Below, piece after piece: positions 10,621 to 22,796 of a stretch of DNA of 64,000 nucleotides. Below the pieces are notes generated by a model. It ran no database searches and had not been told where the DNA came from. It saw nothing but the letters and a program-made list of their open reading frames with translations. The position numbers and the translations under genes were made by a program. The stretch covers positions 18,818,390 through 18,882,389 of the forward strand of contig JBCFYV010002255.1 in the NCBI GenBank assembly GCA_039000515.1, read 5' to 3'. Every line of letters begins with the position of its first letter. Positions within the stretch are counted from its first letter, which is position 1. The DNA is from Timema cristinae (taxonomy: Eukaryota > Arthropoda > Insecta > Phasmatodea > Timematidae).

Positions 10621-11719
10621 AAGAGTTTTATTTTAGGCAGAAAATTAACACAATCAGCCTATAGCCATCACCTCCTGAAATTTTTCTAATCATATCAATA
10701 GTTGACCCCCAAACCACTCGTATCCTACGTAGTGAGCCCCCAAGTTTCCGACCAAAATCCCAAAATAAATACTGGTGAAGAGGATTTTATTTTTAGCACA
10801 TTTAAGGCGATTGGCCCTTTTCATTTGTTGTGGAAACGCAGAGCCATGGGAACAAACTGTTTATCTTCAAGAACTTTTATTGTTTTGCAGTTTTCTTTTC
10901 GGAAACGGTTTGTTTAAGATTAGAAGCACGTTGATAAATTATACTATTTATATACATATCTCCTCTATAATTTTAACAGTGATCAAATATTATAATTTTG
11001 ACTTTTTCAATAGAAAACTGCCGGCTGTATACCATAAAATAAGAAAATGTAATACCTAATAAACATCGATACACTCTCTTAGAAGAGGCGTTGAAAATAT
11101 TACTATACAAACTTCTCTCGTTCTCGAGAAAAATGATATTTCCAAACCTATGATTTTTCCGCAAGACCTATCTGGTAGCTAGTACCATCTACTGTTTCCG
11201 TGATCCATCCGTTCTTGTTGGCGCGGAAGGATACTTTGGTCGGTTGTGAAGCCACGCCATGCCTTTCACCCTCCTGCCCACCATCCCACAAAATAGGTTT
11301 TAAATTTGCACTCGAAAGGGCCAAGGACCTTAAACCTATGGAAATTAATAGATTGGGACATTTGAACCGATTGTAATTCGTAAGGTAGGACACTTGAATC
11401 TATAGGACAGTTGAACCGATAGAGAGCTAGTGAGTTAGGATACTTAAACAGATTATAATTAGCCTGAAAAGTTGAAACCATATCAATAAGGTGAAGCACT
11501 AACCTTTTAGCAACTGCCACTAATGACTTAGGGAAACAACATCTCATATTTCATTTTATAACATAAATAAGATATGCTGAAAAATTATACATTGACCCCC
11601 TCCCCGGTCTGTAAATTTGTCTGCTCGAAATATCATTATGGTAGAGCGTTTCAAACTGGATCATAACAAATTACCTTTTAAAAATATTAAATTTAAAATT
11701 ATATTAATTATTTTTTTTA
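10621..11719. other. Intergenic, no gene supported
   Basis: Several 60-95 residue open frames lie here. One on the minus strand near 11165-11290 contains FRANKNGWIT, which weakly recalls pogo/Tigger transposases, but the rest does not follow the family. Around 11330-11450 a loosely repeated GGACACTTGAA / TTGAACCGAT motif is visible. Confidence 0.4.
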
Positions 11720-11882
11720 AGCGTATTCCTATTTGCAAGGAGGGAGAGTGGTAGAAACATTTAGGAAAAACTACCTTTAGTACACCCGACTGAGATTCGA
11801 ACCTAGATCTCCTTGTATTAGGCAGTCCAGCCCACTGTGAGAGTAGCGTGTTAGACCATGCGCACACTGAAGTGGGTTAGGT
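11720..11882 (-). mobile_element. SINE-B copy, 3'-truncated
   Basis: Body block GGAGGGAGAGTGGTAGAAAC, box B complement GAGATTCGAACCTAGATCTC, then the head complement with GAGAGTAGCGTGTTAGACCA and a final GAAGTGGGTT. The tail is missing. Confidence 0.7.
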
Positions 11883-12292
11883 TTATTTAAATACTTGTTA
11901 GATTAGGTACTTTCCTACTCTATTATTGCAAATAATAATGATTAAACCCAAGTCAAATTAGATTAGACTGAATGGAGTTTCGTTCGAAATACTAGATTCG
12001 ATACGATAGTGAGCTTGAAACGATAAATGAGTTTTTGCATCAAACATGAGCTATGTGCATATGCAGGGTCATTATTTTTATCCACACCTCTGTAATTGAA
12101 ATTATTTCAATTGTCCTTCGGTTCATTTGCCTTAAACTCTAACCACGTGGGCACAAGTACTGTACAAAGTTGTCTCGTATGTTTTGGTTTTCAGGTGACG
12201 AAGAGTTTTTGGTTTGAATACTGTCCGGGTGTATTGAATTTGTTTTTTATCGAAATGATGTATTAATAACGCTTCTTATGGACGTGAGTATA
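11883..12292. other. Intergenic, no feature seen
   Basis: No coding or repeat signal recognised. Confidence 0.5.
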
Positions 12293-12525
12293 CAGGGTGT
12301 TTGGATACTCACAGCCTGAATTGACATATAGCTTGTTTGAACCAAAAGCAGTACAAAATCCCTATACATTTACATGTGGAAAACTATACTTATACCATTA
12401 AATAGTGTTCAAAGTTTCGGCGTACAACGCGTTACAACGCTGGGAGAACAAAGCTGGATTTTATGTTAGTTTTGGTTCAAGAAAGCTATATGTGTTGTTT
12501 GGGCTATGATTTTCCGAACACCCTC
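12293..12525. mobile_element. MITE, 233 bp, TA/TATA-flanked
   Basis: Terminal inverted repeats of about 65-70 bp: the left begins CAGGGTGTTTGGATACTCAC and the reversed right end begins GAGGGTGTTCGGAAAATCAT. Both continue through an ATATAGCTT block and TTGAACCAAAA. The element is flanked by TATA on both sides (12289-12292 and 12526-12529), consistent with TA-targeting elements. It is non-coding. Confidence 0.78.
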
Positions 12526-13085
12526 TATACCTGAATTCTTATTTCCTTGTTCCTGCGCCTTAGTGAAGTTAAATGCTGTTTGTTAGCCAGACGGGTAATA
12601 GGACGCAATGCACGCAAAATAGAAAATACTAAACTTTTTTTTCTTTTTAATCGTTTTTACATTATTAAAAGATGAACTTATGAAAATAACGTTTGGATGT
12701 TTCTATTTTGTGGGAGAGGCGAATCAGACGAAATGAGGGTGGTGGATGACGTCATATCAACCATATTCAGCTCTGTTTATGCTCACGTGTTTACAAATTT
12801 AAAACTTTCAATTTTGAAACTAATACTGTATACATTTTAAAAAACTTATTTCTTTTATAATTTATTGGTGTCAGGTTTTAAGAAGATACAAATGTGAATA
12901 TAATATTTATTAATTTATGATTTCATGCCCTATAGTATCTCTTGTTGCCAGAACGGGGAAAAACATAATAGTTTTATTAATATTTGTTGCTCTTTTAATT
13001 TGATACGAAAAAGCCAATTATACAGTAATGCTCAGAGAGGTATTATTAGTTGCGTTTATTAACACTTTTGATTAATAATATAGTA
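12526..13085. other. Intergenic, no feature seen
   Basis: AT-rich, no recognisable element. Confidence 0.5.
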
Positions 13086-13461
13086 CAGTAGAAACTTGTT
13101 AATCAGAACTAATTAGGACCGAAACTTGTTCTGACTAGAGAAAACTCAAATTAAGCGGGAGAATACAGAATACAGTATTTCGCTAATTTAAAATTTCAGT
13201 CGAATGTGTTTAGTTAAATTTTTACTCATTTAACTAATATATAAGACGTAGGCCTACTGTAAATATTTTTATTACAGGAAAACACATTTTATTGATTACA
13301 TCATGTAAATATAAATTATTATGATTATTTTTCTTACAATTCTCTTTTAATTTGAGCTTGTTTTTTTTTTCATTTGACTTAATCCCCCCATTTTACGAAA
13401 AGTTTGTTCGTATTATCAGGAATTTCGGACAATTGGACTTAGATCTAACGGGATTTTACTG
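13086..13461. mobile_element. Pogo-like MITE, 376 bp
   Basis: The left end reads CAGTAGAAACTTGTTAATCA and the reversed right end reads CAGTAAAATCCCGTTAGATC. This is the CAGT(A/G)(A/G)AAxC pattern of pogo/Tigger-type Tc1/mariner elements. The dinucleotide TA flanks both ends (13084-13085 and 13462-13463). No transposase is encoded. Confidence 0.65.
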
Positions 13462-15150
13462 TATTAATGATAAACTAATTATTATTAGTGAATTTCAAAA
13501 GTAGTTTGTGATCAGAATCTTCTGCTAGCTGTAAGTTACCACTGCTCCTACGGAGACACACTGTAAATAATCACTAGGAAGGCAATAGGCCAGATTATTA
13601 CTACCAAGCTAAATATAAAAAAAAATACAAATGTGACACTTATATTCTGTTTAAAAGCAAAATTGAAAAAAACAAACAGTTTTATATAAAGAGTTTAGAG
13701 AGGAAAAAAAAAAGTTTGAAAGGGTAGGAGAATTTGTTCATCTCCCCCTCCCCCTAAAAACCCTGACAGCCCCCCCCCTCCCCAACCCTTCCAATCTTCT
13801 TCTGCTATTATTTAGGCGTTAAGAAACTAGAAGGGATGTATTCCCTCCATCCACCCCCACTCACCCCCCTTCCTCCTCTTATAATGCTTCACATCAGTTC
13901 TCTTTCAAACAAACTTTCAGTAGAACTCTCTCCATTTCTCCTATCCTGCCATTACTCTCCCTTTTTCCGTGGCACTTTTTTTTTGTTTGTTTCTTCTTTT
14001 ATCCATTTTTCCCCGTGCTGTCGGTGTAAAAACTTCGCCGCACTGCAGTAACGTCCAGTTCTCTCCACGTCACTCCTTTTCCTCTTTCAACCCTTTCTTT
14101 ACCCCTCACTCAACACAAGCAGATGCATCATAAATACGTACCCCTAGAAGATCTATGAAACACCAATTGAACGCAATCTCGTACCGAAGAATAGAACCAT
14201 TCAAAAAAAGAGATTTCTTTAATCATGCATCTCTTTCTTCCTCCCTGCATTCCTAAAACAAATTTAAAAAACTATGCTCTGGGAGGATTGGATTCAACCA
14301 CTAAGTTTTTATGAGTACTCTTTCTTTAGTTGAATTTGTAGTTCTCTCGTTATTTTTTAAGATTAAAAGGAGATGTAAGGATCGTCAATCGGGTAAATAT
14401 TTTGACAATCGGTCTAACAAAAAATATATATTTTTGGACTAGAAAACTATGGTTTCTGTAGATAGGCTACATTATTTTAATTTTATACATCAAACTAATC
14501 TCAACCAGTTCTTGAATATTTACCTTGGGTGTCACGAAATTTGGACAAGACCTTTCATCTTCATAGGCCAAGTGTAACGAGGTTTTGTTTAAACTTGACT
14601 ATTTATAATTTCGTTTGTCTGTTTGTCTCTCCGGGTCTTTCTTCCGCAATAGTTGTTTAATCCGTGTATAGATTTTACGAAATCTATTAGGGACCTTTCT
14701 TTGAATCTGACTGCACATTGTTTCTCTATTTGGTTATCCGTTTAAATTTGGTGACCTCTTACAAATATGTATCTTTGTTCCGTGATAACTGCCAAATTTT
14801 TTGAACCAATTTCTAACCATATTTGGCAGGGATACTCTTTGAACTTATATCAAAGATGTATGTATGTACATATGTTTTCAATCTGATTTTTTTATTTATA
14901 AATGGCGGCCGTTCGAAAGGTGCCTCAAATAGTTTCCTCAATCAGATCTAGGACCACAGATGACAAATTGATAAAAAAAAAACAGCAGTACTCACAATAA
15001 TGGATGAGATGAACATGGTGCAAACTTTAATATTTCATTTATAGAAAGACTTTACAAGGACTTGTCCGAAAACAGCTCGCAACCATTTGAGGGGAAAAAA
15101 ATCATGTTAATGGTGCAAACTTCATACAGACATTCACAGTCAGCAAAAGA
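13462..15150. other. Intergenic; pyrimidine-rich tract, no gene
   Basis: 13740-14110 is strongly C/T-rich with repeated CCCCCTCC-type runs, and it gives a spurious open frame. The rest is AT-rich. A GTCTGTTTGTCTCTCCGGG stretch near 14618 resembles motifs in repeat X but is isolated. Confidence 0.45.
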
Positions 15151-15154
15151 GCCC

Positions 15155-15427
15155 GGACCATCGAACACTGCCTCAAGACGGATACATTTTGGGAGTAAGT
15201 CAAAAAAACTCTTCTTGATAAGAAACATGCGTGCCAACGAAAGAGAGAATAATTTTGGGGAATGTCTTCTTAGAGTGGGCAATAGAACTCTCTTGTTACC
15301 AAACAACGCATCTAATGATGACGCCATTTTAATTGATGGTCTCGCTAACATTTATTCAAACATCGATTCAGTAATCGATTTCGTATGTAACCTTCTTTCC
15401 AAACTTTATTGGAAAATGAGTTCTTAA
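15155..15427 (+). pseudogene. Helitron helicase C-terminal remnant
   Basis: An open stretch on the plus strand contains LIRNMRANERENNFGECLL followed by RVGNRTLL and, further on, ILIDGLANIYSNIDSVIDFV. The NMRA motif, the FGExLLRVGNGT-like block and the late hydrophobic IYxxxxxxIDFV block occur in that order near the C-terminus of Helitron RepHel (PIF1-like) helicases. The upstream helicase motifs and the Rep domain are absent and no ends are visible. It is therefore a fragment; the identification rests on short motifs recalled from the family. Confidence 0.5.
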
Positions 15428-15476
15428 GATTGAACGATTCTCGTACCTCACAATGAAGCATGTACAGCAACCAAAA

Positions 15477-15746
15477 GGTGACCTGGTGGTCTAGGGGTAA
15501 GGTGTCGGACTTCTGTGCTGGGGGGTCTGAGGTTCAATCCTCGGTCCCGGAACTGATTTATAGGATTGTTAAACCCTCCCTTCCCCGCTGAAAAGACGTG
15601 TATTAATCACAGCTTTTGAATGTGTGGAATGCCAGGCCTCCACCGTGGTTCGGATTCCACGTTAAACTCACAATCACCCTACCATTACACATTAGTGTAA
15701 GTGCGTATAATCCGAACGGGTAGTAAGACGTGCTGCTAATAATAAT
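15477..15746 (+). mobile_element. SINE-A, full-length
   Basis: The clearest full copy. The head GGTGACCTGGTGGTCTAGGG contains box A and is followed by box B GGTTCAATCC. The body loses the short CTGTAGGTCC block, and the tail ends CGAACGGGTAGTAAGACG then TGCTGCTAATAATAAT. An imperfect direct repeat, AGCAACCAAA at the left and AGCAACAAAT at the right, is the likely target duplication. Confidence 0.88.
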
Positions 15747-18700
15747 AGCAACAAATAAGGTAGTTTTGGACAAAATTGACACGCAAGGGGAAAAAAAACC
15801 ACAGTGTGGATTCCATTGTGTTTGCTTATATGAATGGAAGGAAATTTCCAGTTTTTAACGGAATATCTCAATACCATTAAGTTAAGTGATCTCTTACGTC
15901 ATGAGCTAAAACTCAAAAAGAAGGCAATTGCGATTCTCTGGCTTAATCTAAACACGGCAAAGAGGCTTATTAACTGAACAAAGATGGGAGTGAAACAAAT
16001 GCAACCGTTTCCACTTTATTTAGCACTCGTAATTACAATAAACAAAGCCCAAAGGTAGCAATTTACTTTTAAAAATGATGTTTTTATCCACGGTCAAATT
16101 TATGTCTGAATCGATTATTTAATTGGGTCCACATATTCTTTATAAATGGAAAAAAATCAACGGCAAACTAACAGTGGCCAAATTTTTACCAAGAATGTCG
16201 TTTACAAATAAATTGTTAGACTAAATTATTCATATGTATAATGTCTTCTCTATTTATAATTAATTATTTACATAATATTCATTTTTAATTAATATTCCAA
16301 GAGAAATCTAAAAAAAATTTCGAATTAACCATTTTTATGTGTATCAACGCAGCTGACACACAATAAACCGGTAATCTTAAAATATGCTAGGTTTAAACGC
16401 ACACTTCTTAGATATGCTATATGAAACACACACTCTACACAATATAAACATATAAAAAACCAAATATAAAATATGAAAATTTGAAAAAATTAACATAAAA
16501 AAATTGCAGACTTAAATCACTGAGGGCGCGCAGTATGAAAGCTTACTCCTTCCACGATAGGCGTCACGTGGTTACATCGTCACACAAAAGTGACGAAATA
16601 CGAGCCAACACATCCCCTACTCTAGTAAAGTTTGACATTCTTGGCATATGGGGGGTTTAAGGGGTATTTTAAAAATATCGTTTAATTAGGTTTGAAATTC
16701 ATACAAATTCAAAAATTAACAATGTATGGACTTCGAGCTATCCAAATATTTCCTTCTAAATTTCGAATTAAAAATTATTTTTTACCATTAACTTGAATAG
16801 GGGTTTAATGGGGAATAAGGGTTGGTTCGAACTATCTAATTTTTCAAATTAACCAATGTTGAATAAGCCAGATCCTACTGTATAATTATTTTATATGCTT
16901 GTTGTTACTCATTAAATATTTAGTTTACTACTAATTTTGTTTTACATCGAGCGTTGTCGAGCTGGTTTTGATAGTTTACAAATATTTAATTTTTATCATT
17001 GAAATCTGAGCTCATATAGTTTTAAACCTGAAAAAATGTGTGAATTCAATTTAAATGAATTTGTGGTTCAATAAAATTAGGAAATTAACTATGTTTTTTT
17101 ACTCACATATTTTGAATAAGTTTGTTTTTTCTTTAAAACATTATTCGCAAAAACAAACAAAATCTTGCGAACACAAACCAAAACTTCTATGCGCATTTAC
17201 TTTTGACGAAGACACTTATTACTATTAATAAAAAGGAGCTATTTAAGGACTTATCAACTTCTAGTGTATATATACAAGTTTGTTCAATAATGTTGATAAA
17301 ACAAGTGTTCTTTTAGAACCTGACCTCGTCGCCAGTAGTAGGGGTTACGTTCCGCGCAAATACCTTTTGAAATTGAACATAGTCCAATTTGTAGCGTGAA
17401 ACTCCCAAGAGGATTTCACAAATCTCGTAAAGAAAATACCTATACCACCCCATATACCCCTCACAAACATACACACATTTCATCCTTACCCCCTCCCCGA
17501 ATCTCCTCTTGGTTCTTGACAGACCATGTTTGATAATCTTGCATGTGAAACCACGAAATGGGATAATTGAAGCGGAGGACTTCAATTACCTATGCAAGAC
17601 GAAGAGATTATTGAAGGGTTTGCGGGGAAAGAAGGGCGAAGCAGAGAATTGGAGAGGGGGATTATAGATGAAAAGGCGGCGTAGGAGTTTGAGCTTTGGG
17701 AACTCTCAGTAGATATGCTGTATACAGCACATAGTCAAAAGGGGTAATTTAATGAGCTAGAGTAGTGGACAAGATGACGTCTAACGGGGAATGGGGGGGG
17801 AGGATGTGATACTACTGACACGTCTCACTCATTTCCCTTGCTGTGTTCGAATAAGCGAGTGGTCTTAGGGAAAGGGGGGAGGGGGGTAACTCGGATTGAA
17901 AGGCAAATGCAGAGTTTTGAACCTTATAAAGTAAAGTCAGGAAGGAATATGAGCTTAGTAGTAATTTTTGGTATAAGGTTCACAGTAGTTGTTTATTCCA
18001 TGAACTCAATGATTCTGTCCGAAAGAGAGAGAGAAAGAGATAATACCAAAGTGACACTGAATGGTTGGCTGGACGTGAGTGAACAAGTTTGCAGTAGAGA
18101 GAAGATGGAGATGAAATATAAAATAAAATATGACAGTTCAATTCAAAATGTAGATTTTTTTTTTGTTTTCCTTCCCTTATACCCTTCCCCACCTACCCCC
18201 ATCCCTCGCCCTTTGTAATATGTATGAAAGTGTGCTACATTTTTTTTTATTTTACTGTCATACTTGTTTATGACAGACAGATGTTGTTTATACTCATATA
18301 TTTTGAATTTATTTAACCAAATAGGTATAACGTATCATTTTATTTAAATTACAGTTGACTCTACAGTCTTATAAATACTGATTTATTTTATTTTACTCTA
18401 TTCATACAAATGGTTCACTTTCTGAACTATGTACACCGTATATATGTTTAATATTGTAAGATAACTTTAGAATATATTTTTAGTTTTTCTTCAATTTTAT
18501 ATAGTTCATTATTCGCGTTAGTTTTGTATTTATAATCTGTTCTTATAATGTTTCCCACCATTTTAGAAAGTGTACCGTCATTTTTGATTCTCCCCCCGAC
18601 CCCCTCCACGCGTTGTAGGGTTTATAAGTGATAGGAGGGAAATTAGTTGTTTTTAGATCGATGGATTACAGATCTGTGTTAGTGTCAAGTTGGTTTAGGT

Positions 18701-18841
18701 TAACTGCCACAATAGTCACACAAAGTGCTACACGGATCGCTTTCTGCGTGTCAATCGAGTGTTACTTGCCTTAAAGTTAACTCGTTTAGCAATAAATTGT
18801 GAAAGTTTGAGAAACGGCGCTGAATTAAATTTACCCTTGTT
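15747..18841. other. Intergenic, no gene supported
   Basis: Featureless AT-rich DNA with short chance frames. A possible decayed pogo-like end lies at 16860-16882 (reversed it reads CAGTAGGATCTGGCTTATTC, followed by TA), with no convincing left partner. G-rich runs lie near 17787 and 17875. Confidence 0.45.
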
Positions 18842-19412
18842 TCCTGTTCCTTCCTAATATAACCCAGCAACCCACAAGTTAGGTCTCCACTCTCATCTAA
18901 TTTCAGACTGGATGATTTGAGCTACACAATATTCGAGGTCCGTGAAGTTGGTAGCATCACTAACGGCACAAATTCTGAAACCTATGCCAAATATTTAGTG
19001 CTGAATTTGTGCCACAAGAATATCCTATCCCCATAATTTGTGCCGCCATAGTTTTTTTGAAAATTTCAAAAAACTGTGGGTGCTGCCAACTTCACGTAGC
19101 AGCACCCATGACGGCACAAATTTCTGAAACCTATGCAAATATTTAGTGCTGAATTTGTGCCACAAGAATATCTATCCATAATTTTGCGCCATCAAAAACT
19201 GTGGTGCTGCCATTCACGCACACAAGAAAATTTTGACGAATTACGATTGCAAAGATTCTTCCCATATTGTGCCCATAGTTCCTGTTCCTTCCTATAACAC
19301 AGCAACCCACAAGTTAGGTCTCCACTGTCACAAATTCAGCACTAAATATTGGCATAGGTTTCAGAATTTGTGCCGTTAGTAGTGCTGCCAACTTCACGGA
19401 CCTCAATATTCG
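18842..19412. mobile_element. Rearranged MITE with duplicated arm and duplicated flank
   Basis: The outer ends form inverted repeats of about 75 bp: GAGGTCCGTGAAGTTGG from 18935, and its complement ending at 19404. They are flanked by the direct repeat AATATTC (18928-18934 and 19405-19411). Inside, the left arm occurs a second time (about 19093-19200) in shortened form. A block of outside flank (18842-18892, containing CAGCAACCCACAAGTTAGG) is repeated inside at 19279-19325. No transposase is present and the superfamily is not clear. Confidence 0.6.
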
Positions 19413-20506
19413 TCTTGTATTCTAATTGTTATCGTCTTATCACATCTCTTGATAACTGGAACGAACACAGATGTGTAAGAGATTTTTAATTGTCCTCGAC
19501 ACTTTCGAGAGGAAAAAGATATACATCCAACATTCTTATTTATAACACCTTAAATGAGTTTTGAATGACCTATGCAATTATTGACAAAAATTAATATTTT
19601 ACAAAAGCTTTTTTTGGGGGGGTAAAATATATTAGTACAATCCCAGTCGTAAAATGCGACTGAGCTTCATTGAAACTTAGCCAAAATATGATGTTGTGTT
19701 TTAGTTTTTTGTAATAATATACTAATGTCATTGAAAGGGATTATTTATAGTTATAATATATGACTAAACTTAAGGTATTAATTGGCAGGAGCCAAATAAT
19801 TATGTCGTCAAAGAGGAAAATGCAGCTACCTGATATGTATTGATCTGTGATCCACGAATATATTCCCCTAGGTCACCCGTATATAAGGTAGGGATTAAAA
19901 GGTATGTATATATTAAAGTATCCGCATTCCCGTAAAGTGAAATTGAAAAACCGTTTACAAAAATCCCCTCAAGACGAAACTGACGCATCTGGTCACTTTC
20001 CCACCGGTGATGTGTAAGGTAAATGTCAATCGTATCTATCATCGTGTCCTATTATTCGCCTATGGGCGAGTCAAATATTATTCCTCAAGTTAAAATATTC
20101 TTCTTTTACTCGACGAGATTTACGGCTATAGCTAGAAGTGAAAAAAAAATATCGATAATTCACAAAACTGTCTTACAAGTCACAAATATTAGTTTGTATA
20201 TTGAAGTGTTTCTTTTTATTTTATGTTTGGTCCACTACATGTACTATTTGATTCATGGTTTGTAGAAAATATTTCTAAAAGCATAGTTATACATTTATGT
20301 ATCCTTAGGAAAAAAACACACACATTAATATGTCGTAGGAAACTATCTTAAATAAATATTTTTTAAACTTGACTTAATGCTTTGCAAGGAAAAACCTTGA
20401 GTGTATGTAAATAGAAACAGGGATCATATTAAATGTAATACAAGTAGGTTATCAGAGTATAATAATCATCGCGGATCATTTTTGTTTTGTTTCCTGTATT
20501 TTCATA
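19413..20506. other. Intergenic, no gene seen
   Basis: A small perfect hairpin (CAGTCG...CGACTG) lies near 19645. No convincing coding region. Confidence 0.5.
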
Positions 20507-20600
20507 TCACGTCCTACTACCCGTTCTAGCCCTTTCTACATTTTAAATTACGCTAATAGGTTAGGGATGAAGAGGGAAGAACTTGAAGCCAAACACAAGA
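20507..20600 (-). mobile_element. SINE-B tail fragment
   Basis: Complement of the shared tail (CACGTCCTACTACCCGTTCT), then TTACGCTAATAGGTTAGGGATG, matching the 3' third of SINE-B. The rest is missing. Confidence 0.55.
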
Positions 20601-21144
20601 TTTCAGTCTCATCGTCGTGAGTTGTTCTTCTAATATTCAACTCATCTCTACTTCGTATACTCTGTTGATGTTCAGCACAGGAGACCCAATCAAATCTTGA
20701 AAAAAAAAAACAGCCATCTGAAATCAGTGCGCATGCGCTCTAGAGCTAGAAGTAAGCAGACAGCTTCGTTGGCTTTTGTGAGGAGATTTGAAATAAACCG
20801 TTAATAAAAATAGTGTGTATCGATAATTGGATTGTGACACGAAACAGCATTATAATTAGAAAACTTCCGTCGTGACAATGATATAAATTAGGTTTATCTA
20901 CTGGAAAATAAAACATTTTGATAACCGGTGGTTTTAAGTTTACGTTGCAATGCATCATGGGTGTGAATATCTGCGCCACTCAACAGATTCTGCCTTTTAT
21001 TTTCGGCAATCCTTCTTCTTGATACGACTGGTACCTTGTTAAATGGAAAATGATTTTATTTTTTATAAGTGTTTTAGTACACGTTAGGGCTATACGACGA
21101 TGTGCTAATTACTCTAGTATGTTAGGGATCAAAAAGTTAAATAT
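20601..21144. other. Intergenic, no feature seen
   Basis: No coding or repeat signal recognised. Confidence 0.5.
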
Positions 21145-21391
21145 AGCCCGCTTATGTGGCTAATGGTCTAACGCGATACTCTAGAAGTAGACTAGACTGC
21201 CGATGACGAGGAGATCGAGGGTCGAATCACGGTCGGATGTACTTAGGGTGGTTTATCCACAATTGTTTTACAGTCTTCCTACACGCAAATGTAGGACACT
21301 TCATCTAAATATAACCATCCTAAGCTCTAAAACCATTAGCGTAATTAGTGCAGAAGTGTATAATCCGAACGGGTATTAAGACGCGGTGCAA
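21145..21391 (+). mobile_element. SINE-B copy, near full-length
   Basis: Head with box A-like TGGTCTAACGCG, box B-like GGTCGAATCACGG, body CTACACGCAAATGTAGGACA, CATTAGCGTAATTAGTGC, and the complete shared tail CGAACGGGTATTAAGACGCG. It is one of the best copies for defining the family. Confidence 0.82.
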
Positions 21392-22315
21392 ACAAAGAAC
21401 AAACGATTGTAATGATAAAAATAAGATAAAAATTCAAAACAGTGGTGGCTACCTTGAAGTTGTCCCTCCCCCTCTAATATAATCATATAATTTGAGGGCC
21501 AACAAACTTAAATTTTATTTGGAACAATCCGGTACAAACTAAGAACAAACGATTGCAATCATAAAAACACTATTTTTTAAAAGTCTATTTATGAGGGAGG
21601 GGGGGTGAAGAGGGGGGATGAGTGCAACTTCAAGGATGTAATATATGCTGGCTTTAAGATTCCCCGAAGCCTCTTTCCGTCAGATATCCAAGAGCTATCG
21701 AACATCCTCTGGTGTTCGAGATTTGAACCAAGGTCTTTATGCGTGTGAATATAGGAGTGAGAACCGTACGTTTGTGTTTACTTCACTGCAGAATAAATCA
21801 ATCCCCAGTTTCTCTCACCCCCCAATCGGAAAATACTACCCACCCCTACTCAACCCCGGTTTTTCATTCCCAACAACCCCCTAGTGGAACCGATATTGGT
21901 TTGACAAGGCGATGGTAATTAGTGGTTTTGGGAGGTAGAAAAGGGGTAGTGCACTGGGCATGGTATTGACTCGGAAACAATGTGAAAGTGGGTTTTTTAC
22001 TCTCGCGTGGTTGGGGAGGGAGAAAGACGGGAGAGGGGGGGGTAGAATAGCGGTCTAGGCTCATTTAGAAATAGTGATCTGTTTCAGTTGGCAGATTTTC
22101 TCTTTCTCTCTTTGTTTTATTTCTCTCTTACATTTGCATTGATTTCTAGTTTGGCGTTTGAATGTTTGATACTGTTCTCTATCGGAATTCATTCGCACCC
22201 TCGTACTAGACAGATTAAATATTAAAGTCATCTCTTTTATAATTGTGATAAAAATGGCACATTCAATGTTGCTACATTTTAGTATCTGATACTTGCTAGG
22301 TAGATTTAACTAATG
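21392..22315. other. Intergenic; short direct repeat, no gene
   Basis: The segment AAGAACAAACGATTG occurs at 21396 and again at 21541, each followed by a similar ATAAAAA run. G-rich and C-rich runs flank 21600-22040. Confidence 0.45.
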
Positions 22316-22480
22316 AATAATTATACGCACATATGATAATTACACTAATGGAGTAGAGATGAGGAAGGAAGGATGGTAGCGGTAATCTACTCGGATTTGC
22401 GTGGAAAGAGAGTGGAAAAGATTTAGAAAAAAGAAACACCCTCGATAATTTTGGATGTAGAGGATAGATTCGAAACTACA
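22316..22480 (-). mobile_element. SINE-B fragment
   Basis: The body block with GGATTTGCGTGGAAAGAGAG and ACACTAATGGAGTAGAGATG matches SINE-B on the minus strand. The head is decayed and there is no intact tail. Confidence 0.5.
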
Positions 22481-22619
22481 ACGCCAAAGTGTATCCCCCG
22501 ATTTTGTTATCATTAGGTTTTTTGGATTGCCCCCGTATGGTAGCAAATTTAAAGACGTATTCACGTCAAAACATTTTTGGCCCCCCCGGATAAGAATCGC
22601 TGATTTAAGCTACTTCTCT

Positions 22620-22785
22620 CAAAATTTACTGTATTTACTATTACTGGGAGAAAAGATAAAACCACATTTTATAAAATCCGTTCTAACGATTTTGATTAAA
22701 ATTCGTATCTAGGCATTGTTTAACATTACAAACAAAATGGCGCATCTCGTTTTCTCATAAATTTGACTTTGTACTTCTTCTTCCG
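22620..22785. repeat. Repeat X fragment, left of the 42-bp array
   Basis: TTTGATTAAAATTCGTATCT (22690) is identical to a block in repeat X at 9812, and ATTACAAACAAAATGGC (22727) matches the X block interrupted by a SINE at 9197. The match stops where the 42-bp array begins. Confidence 0.55.
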
Positions 22786-22796
22786 TGAATATGTCC

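Noticed and set aside
11148..11393. Possible pogo/Tigger transposase fragment (FRANKNGWIT)
   Set aside because: Only a ten-residue resemblance recalled from the family; the flanking residues do not follow the pattern and no terminal repeats are visible.
13740..14110. Coding region suggested by a 71-residue open frame
   Set aside because: The frame is a by-product of a C/T-rich tract with low-complexity composition.
15477..15560. tRNA gene
   Set aside because: Box A and box B are present, but the sequence continues into a SINE body and tail shared with many copies, and it does not fold into a full acceptor stem. The same holds for the heads at 37300 and 49796.
16630..16882. Second pogo-like MITE
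   Set aside because: Only the right end looks like a terminus (CAGTAGGATC reversed, with TA). I could not find a matching left end.
17838..18218. 126-residue plus-strand open frame
   Set aside because: Includes a low-complexity GAGA-derived stretch and a polypyrimidine-derived tail; there is no domain, and a shadow frame is open on the opposite strand.
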